Origin: Maylandia zebra | Lineage: Eukaryota > Chordata > Actinopteri > Cichliformes > Cichlidae | Length of the DNA stretch: 64,000 nt | Assembly (NCBI RefSeq): GCF_041146795.1 | Contig: NC_135181.1 | Location: 255,501-319,500 of the forward strand | Direction of reading: 5' to 3' | In this document: positions 34,118 to 46,188 of the stretch, piece after piece | Position numbering within the stretch: position 1 is the first letter of the stretch | Layout of the letters: every line of letters begins with the position of its first letter | Notes under the pieces: model-generated | Seen by the model: the letters and a program-made list of their open reading frames with translations, nothing else | Databases searched by the model: none | What the model was told of the DNA's origin: nothing | Program-made: the position numbers and the translations under genes

Positions 34118-34800
34118 CAGTTCAATTCAATTCAATTTTATTTACACAGCGCCAAATCACAACACAGTCGCCTCAAGGTGCTTTATATTGTAAGGTAGAG
34201 CCTAGAATAATAGATACAGAGAAAAACCCAACAATCATATGATCCCCTATGAGCAGCACTTTGGCGACAGTGGGAAGGAAAAACTCCCTTTTAACAGGAA
34301 GAAACCTCCGGCAGAAGCAGGCTCAGGGAGGGGCGGGGCCATCTGTTGTGACCGGTTAGGGGAGGGGAGGAAGACAGGATAAAGACATGCTGTGGAAGAG
34401 AGACAGAGATTAATAACAGATATGATTCAATGCAGAGAGGTCTGTTAACACATAGTGAGTGAAGAAGAAACACCCAGTGCATCATGGGAATCCCCAGCAG
34501 CCTATTGCAGCATAACTAAGGGAGGATTCAGGGTCACCTGGTCCAGCCCTAACTATATGCTTTAGCAAAAAGGAAAGTTTGAAGCCTAATCTTGAAAGTA
34601 GAGATAGTGTCTGTCTCCTGAATCCAAACTGGAAGCTGGTTCCACAGAAGAGGGGCCTGAAAACTGAAGGCTCTGCCTCCCATTCTACTTTTAAATACTC
34701 TAGGAACAACAAGTAGGCCTGCAGAGCGAGAGCGAAGTGCTCTAATAGGGTGATATGGTACTACAAGGTCATTAAGATAAGATGGAGCCTGATTATTTAT
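34118..34800 (-). mobile_element. L2-type LINE 3' end
   Basis: The minus strand encodes the ORF2 C-terminus: YHPIRALRSRSAGLLVVPRVFKSRMGGRAFSFQAPLLWNQLPV, ending KIRLQTFLFAKAYS. A long 3' UTR follows, with TATATAAAGCACCTTGAGG-type sequence and a (TTGAA)n tail at 34118-34140. It is 5' truncated at about 34,790 where unrelated DNA begins. It is the same family as the inverted pair at 43375-45318. Confidence 0.85.
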
Positions 34801-35380
34801 TTATATTAAAAATGAAAAAGTAAAAACATTTGCTAATGTTTTGAACATGTTGTTAGAGTTCTGTGCCTGTTTATCTTTTACTTAATATCTCAATGCATCA
34901 TTGGCACCTGCTGATCCAGGAAATACTATTGGCAGGAATGTGTCAGATTGTGCACAAGCATACCTGGGGCTCATTATTTAAATGCATATGGTAAACAAAC
35001 AGTTCCACACTGAAAAATACACAATACAGAGGTCCAAATGTTGCTTTAGTTCAGGAGAAAACAGATGAAAAGTCTGTTGTCTTTCCTGTGCAGCCAGATG
35101 CCCACAACTGGCCATAGTTTGCCACAGAGCTTTACTGATGCTCTGAGTAAAGGGTAAGCCGGCTGCTTTGTGTATAGTGCTTTTGTACCTGAGCACTCAA
35201 AGTGCTTTAAAGCCTGCATTCATTTTCTCAACAAAATCTTTACATACAGTAATCTGGCTAACATGCTGACTCCCTGACAAACCAGTCTACTAGTTCACTG
35301 GATTTTCAAGATCCAGAACATACATCTCAACTTCTTGTTAAATACACAGCTGCCCGCAGTCTTCCTTCACAGGCTCATGA
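34801..35380. other. No gene recognised
   Basis: Non-coding spacer, nothing identified. Confidence 0.4.
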
Positions 35381-35384
35381 TGTG

Positions 35385-35700
35385 TTATTTGTCCTTTGGA
35401 CAAGATCGAAGCCTTTCAGTCTGTGGCACCAGTGTTTTGGAATAGTTTTCCTTTCAGTCGACTCCTTCAAAAAGCAGTTCAAAACGTTTGTGCTCAACCA
35501 GGTCTTCTGTTGACCTTCTTTATTTATGTATTTTTATGTTATCTACTCTTTATTCTGTTTTAACGAGGTTTTGTGTTGCAACAATTGTGGTTTATTTTTG
35601 TTTTATATCTTTTGTAATAATTCGTTTTTACTTTCCTGGCTTTGTGTCTGTGAAAAGAGCTACATAAATCAGCTTTACCTACTTACTTACTTAAAGGGCA
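35385..35700 (+). mobile_element. LINE 3'-end fragment
   Basis: The sequence resembles the APVFWNSFPFS...LLQKAVQ C-terminal block of L2/CR1-type ORFs, then a T-rich 3' UTR and GAGCTACATAAATCAGCTTTACCTACTTACTTACTTA, a short-repeat tail. The coding part is degenerate. Confidence 0.5.
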
Positions 35701-36244
35701 TTTTTAAAATGCAGTCACTGCTGCTAAATTATTATAGCAAAATATTCATGAAAAAACAGTTTTTACTTTTGAGGTGTTGTGAGCAAAAACGATCAGGCTG
35801 AGATTTACAAATATGGAGGAAACCCAAAAGCTTTTTTCACACAGGACAAACTGTCCAATAAGAGATAAATACGGTTAAATAAATGTGACGAAAGAAATAA
35901 AAAAGAGAAATAAATGTGAACTACTCTGGTTTAGCCAAGAAAAAATGCAAGCAGGTGAACATCAGCCTAACGGCACACTTTGACCGAGACTCTGCTGACA
36001 CTGAATGACTTCTTCTGTCCTCCTCTCCACCCAGTTCCTGACGGACAGAATTTACTTCTACTTAAACAGCAGATGTATGCTAAAATATTTCAGTTTTTGA
36101 TTATAAAGGATCAATTTGTCCTCTCAATGTGTGTGTGGTGTTTACAGAAAGTCTAGCCACTCTCTGGAGAACAGGAAAAGTCTTCTGGGTGGTCATGGGC
36201 ACCATATCTGCATGTGTGCTCCGCGGGGCAGACCATCACATAGC

Positions 36245-36282
36245 AGAGCTTAGTCAGTTCCTCGGGGTACTGACTAAGCTCT
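36245..36282. other. Hairpin, 14-bp perfect arms
   Basis: AGAGCTTAGTCAGT (36245-36258) and its exact inverse ACTGACTAAGCTCT (36269-36282) flank a 10-base loop. No gene or poly-T context suggests a function. Confidence 0.7.
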
Positions 36283-36697
36283 GGGTGTGGCTGGAACAGG
36301 ACGACAGATAAATGAAAGTGGCATGTGTGTGTACACAAATATACACATTCACTGTCTCTCACACACACACAGTAAGTGACTATGTCCTTATGTTTAGATA
36401 AGATTACAAGCATGTAGGTGTGGGTGAACTAACCTCAGCACTCCTTCCTTTCATCTTCATCCCGGACATGGAAACAGTTTCCTTTTCCTCTGCGATATGA
36501 GCGAGCAGCCACCCGCTGCCCACTCACACCTACTGAGTTGGGGATGAAAGTCTGGGAAGCAGTGTGCTGATGTTAAGATGAGGGCAGCCACTGTAGTGTG
36601 TGTGATCACTGGACAAGAAGATGAGCTTTGAAGGCAGACACAGGGTTTGAGTCAAGTATCATTAATGAAGTTGACATCCACGACCACTCAGGTGTGA

Positions 36698-36744
36698 TAA
36701 AAGTGCAGGACAAAAAACTTTAAGTTTTTTGTCCTGCACTTTTA
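36698..36744. other. 47-bp palindrome, 23-bp arms with one central base
   Basis: TAAAAGTGCAGGACAAAAAA... at 36698-36720 is exactly inverted at 36722-36744, with one T between. Arms this long without a loop can extrude as a cruciform. The repeat is unrelated to neighbouring elements. Confidence 0.85.
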
Positions 36745-36920
36745 GTGTGTACTCTGATCCAAAGTCGGAGACAAAAAGTAGGTTTTATGACCTCTTGCTC
36801 ATTTCATTTAGAAACTGGTTAGGTTCTTAGCTACTTTATCTGAACATTTTTAATTTTTGCATCACACTGAAATGATTGCACTCTTATTATGAGCTGCTTT
36901 ACATATATTTACATATATTG

Positions 36921-37735
36921 TTAGGACTGTAAACCTTTATTTATTCCGTATAAATAAATAGGACCTGAGAAATGACCTGAGAAATGGTCAACCAGCGGCA
37001 GCTCAGGGTTAGTTGACCCCTTACACTGACCACAGGAGCCCCTTAAACAACTATGCCCCAAGTGTGGTCCTTTGCTGGGCCTGACAACCTTGTCAGTTTG
37101 AGAACCACGACTGACTTTTCTCAAAGCAGGCCCTTTTTGCTTTGAGTGCGCTTTCTGTTTGAGTTTCAGCTTCAAACAGTTAGCAACAAGGTGTCCAGGT
37201 TTGTGGCAGAAGAAACAAAGCTTCCTTTTGGGTCTTGAAACCACAACTTTTTCAGCCTTGTTAACTGGCCCACTCTTACCTCTCCAAGATGTATTATGGT
37301 GAGAAAGGATGTCACATTCTACAGCATTTGTTTTATGAGTTAGGGTAAACTCATCTGCCAGCGTGGCAGCCTGCTGTAAAGTGATAGCCCTTTGTTCACT
37401 TAAATAAAGAGCAATACACTCAGGCACCGCGTTCTTGAAATCCTCCAACCGCACAAGCTCACGTAACGACCCCATATTGTTAACCTGGCTTGCAGAACAC
37501 CACCTATCAAAAAGCTTTGCCTTCTCCCTAGCAAAGTCAAGGTAGGACTGACCCTGCGCCAACTCCAAACCTCTAAAATGCTGCCTATAGGCTTCAGGTA
37601 CAAGTTCATAGGCTTGGAGGACGGCACTGTTAAGCTTCTCATAAACTAAGCAGTCATTTATAAATGCATGTAAGAAATATCTTAAGAAATATCTGTAAGA
37701 AATACCTTGCAATTTCTGAAAGTATGGGTCTAAAG
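36921..37735 (-). pseudogene. Gypsy (Gmr1-like) Gag remnant with SCAN domain and CCHC knuckle
   Basis: The minus-strand frame has a SCAN-like block: LNSAVLQAYELVPEAYRQHFRG, DFAREKAKLFDRWC, LRELVRLEDFKNAVPECIALYLSEQ and LQQAATLADEFTLTHK. A retroviral-type zinc knuckle CFFCHKPGHLVANC and a basic tail follow. SCAN domains of vertebrate zinc-finger genes are thought to derive from Gmr1-like Gypsy capsids, and this fits the retroelement form, not a host zinc-finger gene. The 5' side is cut by a hAT-like terminus at 37736. No pol frame was found, so it is a gag-only fragment, although the frame itself has no stops. Confidence 0.75.
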
Positions 37736-39360
37736 CAGTGGTCCCCAAACATTTTTGCCCCACGGACGGTTTAATATCAGACAATATTTTCATTTGAAGG
37801 TGTGGCGGATAAATGCAACAAAATAAAATCATCATCATCATCGTTTATTTATATAACACTTTAAAAACACACAAGGCTGACCAAAGTGCTGAACAACAGA
37901 AACATAATAGATACCATAAGAATAATAAATACGATAAAATAATAAACATAGCGAAAACAATAAAATACAAGTCAGTCAACCACTGAATCAAAACCCAGTG
38001 AATAAAAATGCGGTTTCAATCTGGATTTGAAAACCAGCACTGATGTCGATCGCCTAATGTGAAAAGGAAGATTATTCCAAAGCTCAGGAGCCACGATAGA
38101 AAACGTTCGGTCTCCTCTCAGTTTCAACCGTGATTTGGGGGCTGAGAGCCACAGCTGCTCAGCTGACCGGAGCGAACGAGTGGGGACATAGGGCTTCAGC
38201 AAATCAGACAGATACGCAGGTGCCAGACCATTTAAAGATTTAAAAACCAATAAAAGAACTTTAAAATGAATCCTAAATTCAATTGGAAGCCAGTGCAGGG
38301 AGGCCAGGACCGGAGTAATGTGCTCAAATTTCCTTTTACCAGATAAAAACCGTGCCGCAGCATTCTGGACTAGTTGCAGGCGTGTCAGAGTGCCCAGTCC
38401 AACCCCTATTAAAAGGGAGTTACAATAATCCAAGCGTGAGGTTATAAAAGCGTGGATACCAGTCTCCAAGTCACGCCTTGAAAGAAAAGGTTTAACCTTC
38501 GACAGACGCCTGAGTTGATAGAATGATGATTTCACCACCGCATTCACGTGGCCATCAAAGGTAAGTGCAGAGTCGATTTTTAACCCAAGATTGGTAATCG
38601 AGCTCTTCAGGTGAGGGGTCAGAGCAGCAAGGTCATCATCAGGGATATCAGAGGAACGATTCGGGCCGAACAGAATTGCTTCCGTTTTACGTTCATTAAA
38701 ATTTAAAGTTTTGAGCCATCCATGACTTAACATCACTAAGGCAATCAAGCAGGAGTCTAAGTGGGGAAGTATCAGAATGACTGAAAGGAAAATAAAGTTG
38801 GCAATCATCAGCATATAGATGAAATGAAACTTTATGTTTACGAAAGATCGCACCCAGTGGCAGGAGATGAAAACAGTAATGGCCCAAGAATAGATCCCTG
38901 TGGGACACCCCATGGCAGAGGGGCCACAGAGGACGTTGACGAGCCCAGCTTAACACAGAAGCTCCTGTTTGACAAATATGATTTTATCCACAGGAGTGCA
39001 AAGCCAGAAATGCCCACACAATGCTGTAAACGAGAGATCAGCAGGTCGTGATCCACTGTGTCAAATGCAGCAGTCATATCTAGTAAAATGATACGACCAA
39101 GACAAAAACTGTGGTATTTTGTTAATATAATGATAAACACGAATTCACTGTGCAACTTTATTAGCAGCGTCCTCCTGAAATGCACCAACAACACTGACAG
39201 TAACATCCTCCTCTCTGTCCCTTAATGCTCTCTGGTCGCTATGGTAACACGTAAATATTTCTTTCAAAATAAGACGCACAACTACAACACGGGAACGACC
39301 CAGGGAAACCGATTTAACCATAACAACCCCGAAAACCATAAATTTCACACCCGAATTCCA
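37736..39360. mobile_element. hAT-like non-autonomous element, one terminus visible, split by a LINE
   Basis: CAGTGGTCCCCAAACATTTTTGC starts at 37736, a common fish hAT-type end. Its sequence runs to about 37830 (AACAAAATAAAAT) and resumes at 39085 (AAAATGATACGACC), continuing to roughly 39360. The LINE between them duplicated about ATTTT. A right terminus was not found. Confidence 0.55.
37834..39084 (-). mobile_element. L2-type LINE, 5' truncated, RT frame with two or three breaks
   Basis: The minus strand encodes LLDMTAAFDTVDHDLLISRL, then GVPQGSILGPLLFS, FHLYADDCQLYFPF, NERKTEAILFGP and FITSRLDYCNSLLIGVG. The C-terminus is HITPVLASLHWLP...LWNNLPFHIRRS. These blocks lie in successive overlapping frames, so the copy is broken near 38900 and 38700. 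The 3' tail is a TGATGATGA repeat (37830-37845), unlike the TTGAA-tailed L2 family elsewhere in the window. Confidence 0.85.
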
Positions 39361-40095
39361 GAAGAACTCAAAGAATGAGTTTTGATAAAATCCATTAAGA
39401 TTTACTTCATACCCACTTGAGGTCTTTAAGGCCAGTTTGATGATTGACTGGTGCTTTACACGTGTGGTGTGTCAACATAGAAAGCACTGAATCAAGATTT
39501 AAAATATCATATTTGACCTGTGACCTCTCATTCAGTGTCAGCAGATTAATCCTAATACCTTAGGTATTGTCACTTTGACCTTAAGATAATATAATATCTT
39601 GGTAGAGCCATTTAAAACTATGTTTCTTGTTGCCGTTATTTGCATTGACAGCACGCAGACGTAAGGGGGAATGATGTATGTGGATCTTAAATATCACATT
39701 ATAGTTTGCATCCAAATATCATGAGCATATTTGACCCCTAACCTCACTTTTCCATTTCTCCAAAATACATTACATATTTAGAAATAACTAACTAATGTTT
39801 CTTTAACTAACTAGCCTAGTTAGTTGGAAATACACTGTAATATTAAACTGGATTATTAGTTTAAGTTTTTCATGTCCAGTTGTTTGCAAATCAGTTCCTG
39901 TGATTCATTACCTTCTCCTACATACTGTTCATTTGCAAAATACAACACTATTCCCTTAAAAGGAAAAACTGCACAGACACTGAGCTCGTAGTATCCAGGG
40001 ACTGTTTTTTTCACCCCAGCCCTCGCCCCCATCACCCTCTCACCCCCTCAGGCATGCTCGTACCCATTAGTGCCTGTACCTATGTATGACCCTCT
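39361..40095. other. No gene recognised
   Basis: AT-rich non-coding DNA. Confidence 0.4.
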
Positions 40096-40108
40096 GTACC
40101 AGGCACTT

Positions 40109-40836
40109 GTTTGATCTGCACACCGTCGAGGTGGACGATCATTGGTGAGCCGTCGGTGGTCAGGACTTTGGTCTTCTCGGCGTTAACCTTGAGGCCGTAC
40201 AGTTTGGAGTAGAAAGTGGCATCATCAGTGGAGATACGCTCCAGAATTGGGCAGGCGGCGGCAGCATTCGCTTCCCTGCGCTGGTGCGTCTGGAAGAAGA
40301 ATAACATCTCATTGGCGACAAAGATCCGCCTTTACCGAACCCTGATCCTGCCCATTCTACTTTACGGCGCGGAGACGTGGACAATGCTCAAACACGACCT
40401 GAGCAAGCTCGAAGTTTTCCAAATGCGTTGCCTTAGATGCATTCTCGGCGTTTCCCTTCGCGACCGTCATTTGAATGACACCATCCTCACCAGCTGCGGC
40501 AGCCAACCGACGATCGGCGACCTAATCCAGCACCGTTGGTTTGGCCACATTTGTCGAATGGACCCGAGCCACTACCCCCATGGCCTACTCTGGTTGACCC
40601 CCCCCACCAATTGGAGGGTGCATCAAAATGCATCAAAGAAAACATGGATGAAACAAATCCAGGATGATTTGAAGGCCCTTCGACTTGACCTCGAGCAGGC
40701 AAGAACCATCGCCTTAGATCGAAAAGCGTGGAAGATAATCGTTGGTCAAGCAAAAGAACCTGCGGCACCTACAGCAGCGTACTGGTTGCGCGGCAGACCA
40801 CCGCCGCTGGTCGCCTGCTAAGGACAAGAAGAAGAA
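40109..40836 (+). mobile_element. 5'-truncated, 5'-inverted LINE with 13-bp target duplication
   Basis: GTACCAGGCACTT occurs exactly at 40096-40108 and 40837-40849. Between them, 40218-40820 encodes on the plus strand an RT C-terminus: SSVEIRSRIGQAAAAFASLR, LYRTLILPILLYGAETWTM, MRCLRCILGVSLRDR and RWFGHICRMD. It ends with a short AAGAAGAAG tail. The preceding part of the same ORF (KVNAEKTKVLTTDGSPMIVHLDGVQIKQV) lies at 40109-40215 but on the minus strand. One event with an inverted 5' segment explains everything (twin priming). The RTE-like clade is a guess. Confidence 0.85.
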
Positions 40837-40849
40837 GTACCAGGCACTT

Positions 40850-43374
40850 TTCTAGTTCTCATGTGCTACCACCTTCTGGGAGGTAACGACTCCTCCTAGG
40901 GAGCAGGATTTATGGGATGAGCACAGGTTTACCTGACAGGTACCTGTCTGTGGGTTTTTTTACTATTTTTTTACTATTTACTATTTTCCTGAAATACCGA
41001 CACATCAAACCTCAAATACACATCGTATCCAACCATGTTGGGCTTCCCTAACTTCACATCCGCCTCCGAAGCTCTAGGTAGACTGCAGGTAGTCTAGAGA
41101 CTGTGGAGACTGAATTTAAGTTATGATATCAAGGCGTCTGTGGGTAGGTGTATACCGTTACATACAGTTATGGTAGGGTCACACTGAGTTTAGATTCTGG
41201 TGAGGAAGGGTTGGGGTATTAATGGAACACATTGTCTGTCTACAAAAACTGGAAACTGTTCCACACAGTTGTCTGTCCAGACTTGGATCAGCCCGGATGC
41301 TGTTTATGGGTTAGCCTCACCGGTTCTGAGCTGCGTCGTGTTGAAGCAGATGGTTTCAACGGGCCGTGTGATGATTTTATTTCTCTCAGTGTCTCTAAAG
41401 ACAGGGAAAGTTTAACCGGAGGTCTTCATTGGACAGAAAGTATGCTGTGGTTTAAGGACTTGTTCTTTTATACAGTGGGGGTACTGGAGACCACTGTGAT
41501 GTCTGTTTAGCGAGATTGATGAGGTCATCAAGAGAGACAGCATCAACGCTGTTTATATAATGGATCTGTCTGAGGATACAATAATTATAAGTGTAACAGG
41601 TCGCCTGCTATAAAACAACACAAGAGTAGAGGCTAGAAAGCAGCACCATGATGAATATTAAGTTGACTGCATATTGCTTTCCCACACACTTTGTAATATT
41701 CCATCACATTATGGCTTGTTTTCCTGCACTCCTCCGACAGGATGAAGAAGCTGACCTGGACATTTGACCGGCAGTGGGGAGCAGAAAGTCTGTCGCTGCC
41801 ATCAGGAAACAAACAAGGCCTTAACGGTGCAGTTAAGGCCAAACTGCTCTCGCTAGTTTTAAATAGACTACTGGGCAGAGCAGCAATGGAAGAAGTGCTC
41901 ACTTAATGAAAACTTTAGTACCACACACCATTCAGCAGTACAGTTTCTTATATTACTGGATGGATGCATCTAGAAGTGCATGAATGCTAATCTCTAACAA
42001 TTTCAGACAGAAATGTCTTGAACTTTTGCAATGAGGGAATCAGGTTTTATTTATTAGACCCTGGATACACTGATGAACGTCCCTTTAATGTTGCAGCTGG
42101 TAAAGGTGGAGCTAAAGTATTGACTCAATACTGTGTAGTGCAGTGGCGGATCTAAGAGACTTTACATGGGGGGCAAAGGAGGGGCAAGAGGTCTAGGCAC
42201 GATGGCACATACCTCTTCAGAGAAGTATGTGAAAATCCCCTACATGTAAATGGAGTCATCAAAATATCCACAAAATACTTAAAAATGATTTGTTGTATCA
42301 TAACCAATTGGTTATCATGATCTGTCTATGATTTTCTTCCAGTGCATCACAGAATCATCCTGATAACACCATTATTATGGGAGATATATTGAGATGGAGC
42401 TGTATCGTGATTGTAATTATATGGGATTTAATATATGGGAATTACATAGAATATGGAAAACACCGACCTGTGAGCAGGACATTGGTCAACAAGGACAAAC
42501 TGAAATGGTCAGACTGAGAAAACAAAATCAAAGCCAAGAGCTCCCTTTGATTGAGACAAAACAAAACAGGTTTCGGGCCATATCAGCTATCAACAGGGCT
42601 GAGTTCCCTGATTTTTCAAAGCTGACGGAGCGCCTACCTCTTGTTGGACTAAATGCCTGCTGCCCACTGCTGGCAAAGGTCAGCATCTGTGAATTAAATG
42701 TCCAGAACTTCAATGAAAATACTCCACAGGTTTTAATTTTTTTTCCTATGGTGTGAACAAAGAAGTTCGGTCACGTCCCCTCCACCCATCCCACCACACC
42801 CCTTTCACAGGGGAAATAAGGAGCCGCTGAAATAGCATTATGCTTACAACCTCTGTGGATTGCACATAGTTTTATAATGTGTCATATACTCCTCCTGCTG
42901 TCAGAACGATAAGTCAGAGCTCATGTTTCCACATTGATTTCCTCATAACTCTAAACTGTCCTGCACTGATATATATATCATCCATATTTGCATCAGCTAA
43001 ATCACTCTGCATCGCTTCAGTGGGGGCATCATTCTAATCCCTGTGACTGATACTCCACCTAGAAACCAAGCAGCTCAACCAACAACATAGCGCATACATG
43101 TAATGCAGTCACATTTTGTTTCTGCATCCTGTCACAGTATGGGAAGTTTATTCAACCCTCCTGTTCCTATTTCCTCTGCAAGCACCATCCACTCTAAGGA
43201 AAAGCCTGCCTATCTGAGGGAATACCAGCTTACGACTGATGACTGATTTATTCTGACCATAAATAAGACAATTGCCTCTCAGCCTCTGAGGCTATTCTTG
43301 AACCTAAGGGTGTTCTCCTGGCTTCAAGGTGCATGAGTCAGTGTCTCTCCTGGAAGGTTTTTTTAAAGAGTATT
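40850..43374. other. No gene recognised; possible hAT terminus
   Basis: Non-coding with short chance frames. CAGTGGCGGATCTAAGAGAC at 42141, followed by a G-rich stretch, looks like a solo hAT-type end. Confidence 0.4.
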
Positions 43375-44738
43375 CAATTGAATTGAATTCAATTTTATTT
43401 ACACAGCGCCAAATCACAACATAAGTCGCCTCAAGGCGCTTCATAGATACAGAGAAAAACCCAACAATCATATGACCCCCTATGAGCAAGCACTTTGGCA
43501 ACAGTGGGAAGGAAAAACTCCCTTTTAACAGGAAGAAACCTCCGACAGAACCAGGCTCAGGGAGGGGCGGGGCCATCTGCTGCAACCGGTTGGGGTGAGA
43601 GAAGGAAGACAGGATAAAGACATGCTGTGGAAGAGAGACAGAGGTTAATAACAGGTATGATCCAATGCAGAGAGGTCTGTTAACACATAGTGAGTGAGAA
43701 AGGTGACTGGAAAGGAAAAACTCAATGCATCATGGGAATCCCCGGCAGCCTACGTCTATTGCAGCATAACTAAGGGAGGATTCAGGGTCACCTGGTCCAG
43801 CCCTAACTATATGCTTTAGCAAAAAGGAAAGTTTGAAGCCTAATCTTGAAAGTAGAGATAGTGTCTGTCTCCTGAATCCAAACTGGAAGCTGGTTCCACA
43901 GAAGAGGGGCCTGAAAACTGAAGGCTCTGCCTCCCATTCTACTTTTAAATACTCTAGGAACAACAAGTAGGCCTGCAGAGCGAGAGCGAAGTGCTCTAAT
44001 AGGGTGATATGGTACTACAAGGTCATTAAGATAAGATGGGGCCTGATTGTTTAAGACCTTGTATGTGAGGAGCAGGATTTTGAATTCTGGATTTAACAGG
44101 AAGCCAAAACAGGAGAAATATGCTCTCTCTTTCTAGTCCCTGTCAGGACTCTTGCTGCAGCATTTTGGATTAGCTGAAGGCTTTTCAGTGAGTTTTTAGG
44201 ACTTCCTGATAATAATGAATTACAGTCGTCCAGCCTGGAAGTAATAAATGCATGAACTAGTTTTTCAGCGTCACTCTGAGACAGGATATTTCTAACTTTA
44301 GAGATGTTGCACAAATGGAAGAAAGCAGTCTTACATATTTGTTTAATATGTGCATTGAAGGACATGTCCTGGTCAAAAATGACTCCAAGGTTCCTCACAG
44401 CGTTACTGGAGGCCAAGGTAATGCCATCCAGAGTAAGAATCTGGTTAGATACCATATTTCTAAGCTTTTCAGGGCCGAGTACAATAACCTCAGTTTTATC
44501 TGAATTAAGAAGCAGAAAGTTAGCGGCCATCCAGGTCTTTATGTCTTTAAGACATTCCTGCAGTTTAACTCATTGGTGTGTGTTATCTGGCTTCATGGAC
44601 AGATAGAGCTGGGTGTCATCAGCATAGCAGTGTAAATGTATGCTATGTCTTCTAATGATGCTGCCTAAGGGAAGCATGTATAGTGTAAACAGAATTGGTC
44701 CTAGCACTGAACCCTGTGGAACTCCATAATTAACCGCT
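43375..44738 (-). mobile_element. L2-type LINE, left arm of a head-to-head pair
   Basis: The minus strand encodes [13 protein letters not shown]-type sequence, a [11 protein letters not shown] motif, [20 protein letters not shown] and FITSRLDDCNSLLSG. The C-terminal RALRSRSAGLLVVPRVFKSRMGG, the UTR and a (TTGAA)n tail at 43375-43395 follow. It joins the plus-strand arm at about 44738. Confidence 0.85.
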
Positions 44739-45318
44739 AACTTTCTGCTTCTTAATTCAGATCAAACTGAGGTTATTGTACTCGGCCCTGAAAAGCTTAG
44801 AAATATGGTATCTAAGCAGATTCTTACTCTGGATGGCATTACCTTGGCCTCCAGTAACGCTGTGAGGAACCTTGGAGTCATTTTTGACCAGGACATGTCC
44901 AGGTGACCCTGAATCCTCCCTTAGTTATGCTGCAATAGACATAGGCTGCCGGGGGATTCCCATGATGCATTGAGTTTTTCCTTTCCAGTCACCTTTCTCG
45001 TTCACTATGTATTAACAGACCTCTCTGCATTGAATCATATCTGTTATTAACCTCTGTCTCTCTTCCACAGCATGTCTTTATCCTGTCTTCCTTCTCTCAC
45101 CCCAACCGGTCGCAGCAGATGGCCGCCCCTCCCTGAGCCTGGTTCTGCCGGAGGTTTCTTCCTGTTAAAAGGGAGTTTTTCCTTCCCACTGTTGCCAAAG
45201 TGCTTGCTCATAGGGGGTCATATGATTGTTGGGTTTTTCTCTGTATCTATGAAGCGCCTTGAGGCGACTTATGTTGTGATTTGGCGCTATATAAATAAAA
45301 TTGAATTGAATTGAATTG
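44739..45318 (+). mobile_element. L2-type LINE, right arm of the head-to-head pair, internally deleted
   Basis: The plus strand repeats the LLNSDQTEV...DMS region of the left arm, then jumps after GGACATGTCC (about 44900) to AGGTGACCCTGAATCC and continues with the same 3' UTR to a (TTGAA)n tail at 45300-45318. Variants in the UTR (for example ATAGAC-TAGGCTGCCGG) are shared with the left arm but not with the 34-kb copy. Confidence 0.85.
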
Positions 45319-45376
45319 TATATAATAACATCTTATAAAAAAAACTGTAAGTTTGGATATTTACCATTAAATATCG

Positions 45377-45660
45377 TGGCGATTGTGGCTCAAAGAGTTG
45401 GGTGTTCGTCTTGTAACCGGAAGGTTGCCGGTTCGAGCCCCGGACAGTCTCGGTCGTTGTGTCCTTGGGCAAGACACTTCACCCATTGCCTACTGGTGGT
45501 GGTCAGAGGGCCCGGTGGCGCGATATGGCAGCCTCGCCTCTGTCAGTGCGACCCAGGGTGGCTGTGGCTACAATGTAGCTGCCATCACCAGTGTGTGAAT
45601 ATGTGTGTAAAGCGCTTTGGGGCCCTTAGGGACTAGTAAAGCGCTATACAAAATACAGGA
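45377..45660 (+). repeat. tRNA-derived SINE, full-length
   Basis: The pol III A-box region (GTGGCTCAAAGAGTTGGG) and B box GGTTCGAGCCC are present, then the common body and the tail AAGCGCTATACAAAATACAGG. It is a different subfamily from 15584-15895 by its tail. Confidence 0.85.
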
Positions 45661-45663
45661 CAT

Positions 45664-45872
45664 TTACTTCACCTACCGCCTACTGGTGATGGCCAGAGGG
45701 GCCGATGGCGTGATATGGCAGCCTCGCCCCAGAGCAGCTGTGGCTACAACTGTAGCTGCCTCCACCAGTGTGTGACTGTGAGAGTGAATGAATAGTGGAA
45801 TTGTAAAGCACTTTGAGGGCCCTGAAAAGCGCTATATAAATCCAATCCATTATTATTATTATTATAAAATAG
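45664..45872 (+). repeat. tRNA-derived SINE, 5'-truncated
   Basis: It starts inside the SINE body (CCTACTGGTGATGGCCAGAGG) and ends AAAGCGCTATATAAATCCAATCCATTATTATT, the tail type of 15584-15895. Confidence 0.85.
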
Positions 45873-46105
45873 TTAAAGATCAGTTTATAAAGAAGTATCA
45901 ATTATGTTGTTTTCTTTACATATTTATAAATATTTATTAAACTGACAGTATACTCAAAGCAGATGGAGGTAGATAAGGCTAATGCTTTTTCATTGGAAAA
46001 CTGTCAACTTTTTTTTTCATGTGAATGTGATGGCCTTCTTTGAATTAATATTCATTTGTTTTTTATGTGTATTAAAACTTGTTACTTATATGTTGGAAAT
46101 ACAGA

Positions 46106-46188
<83 letters not shown>

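Larger units (their letters stand above)
35701..36920. other. No gene recognised; two hairpins
   Basis: Non-coding. Two strong inverted repeats lie here and are listed separately. Confidence 0.4.

Noticed and set aside
36245-36282. Hairpin as a transcription terminator or microRNA precursor
   Set aside because: The arms are too short for a microRNA precursor and a bacterial-type terminator is not relevant here; kept only as a hairpin.
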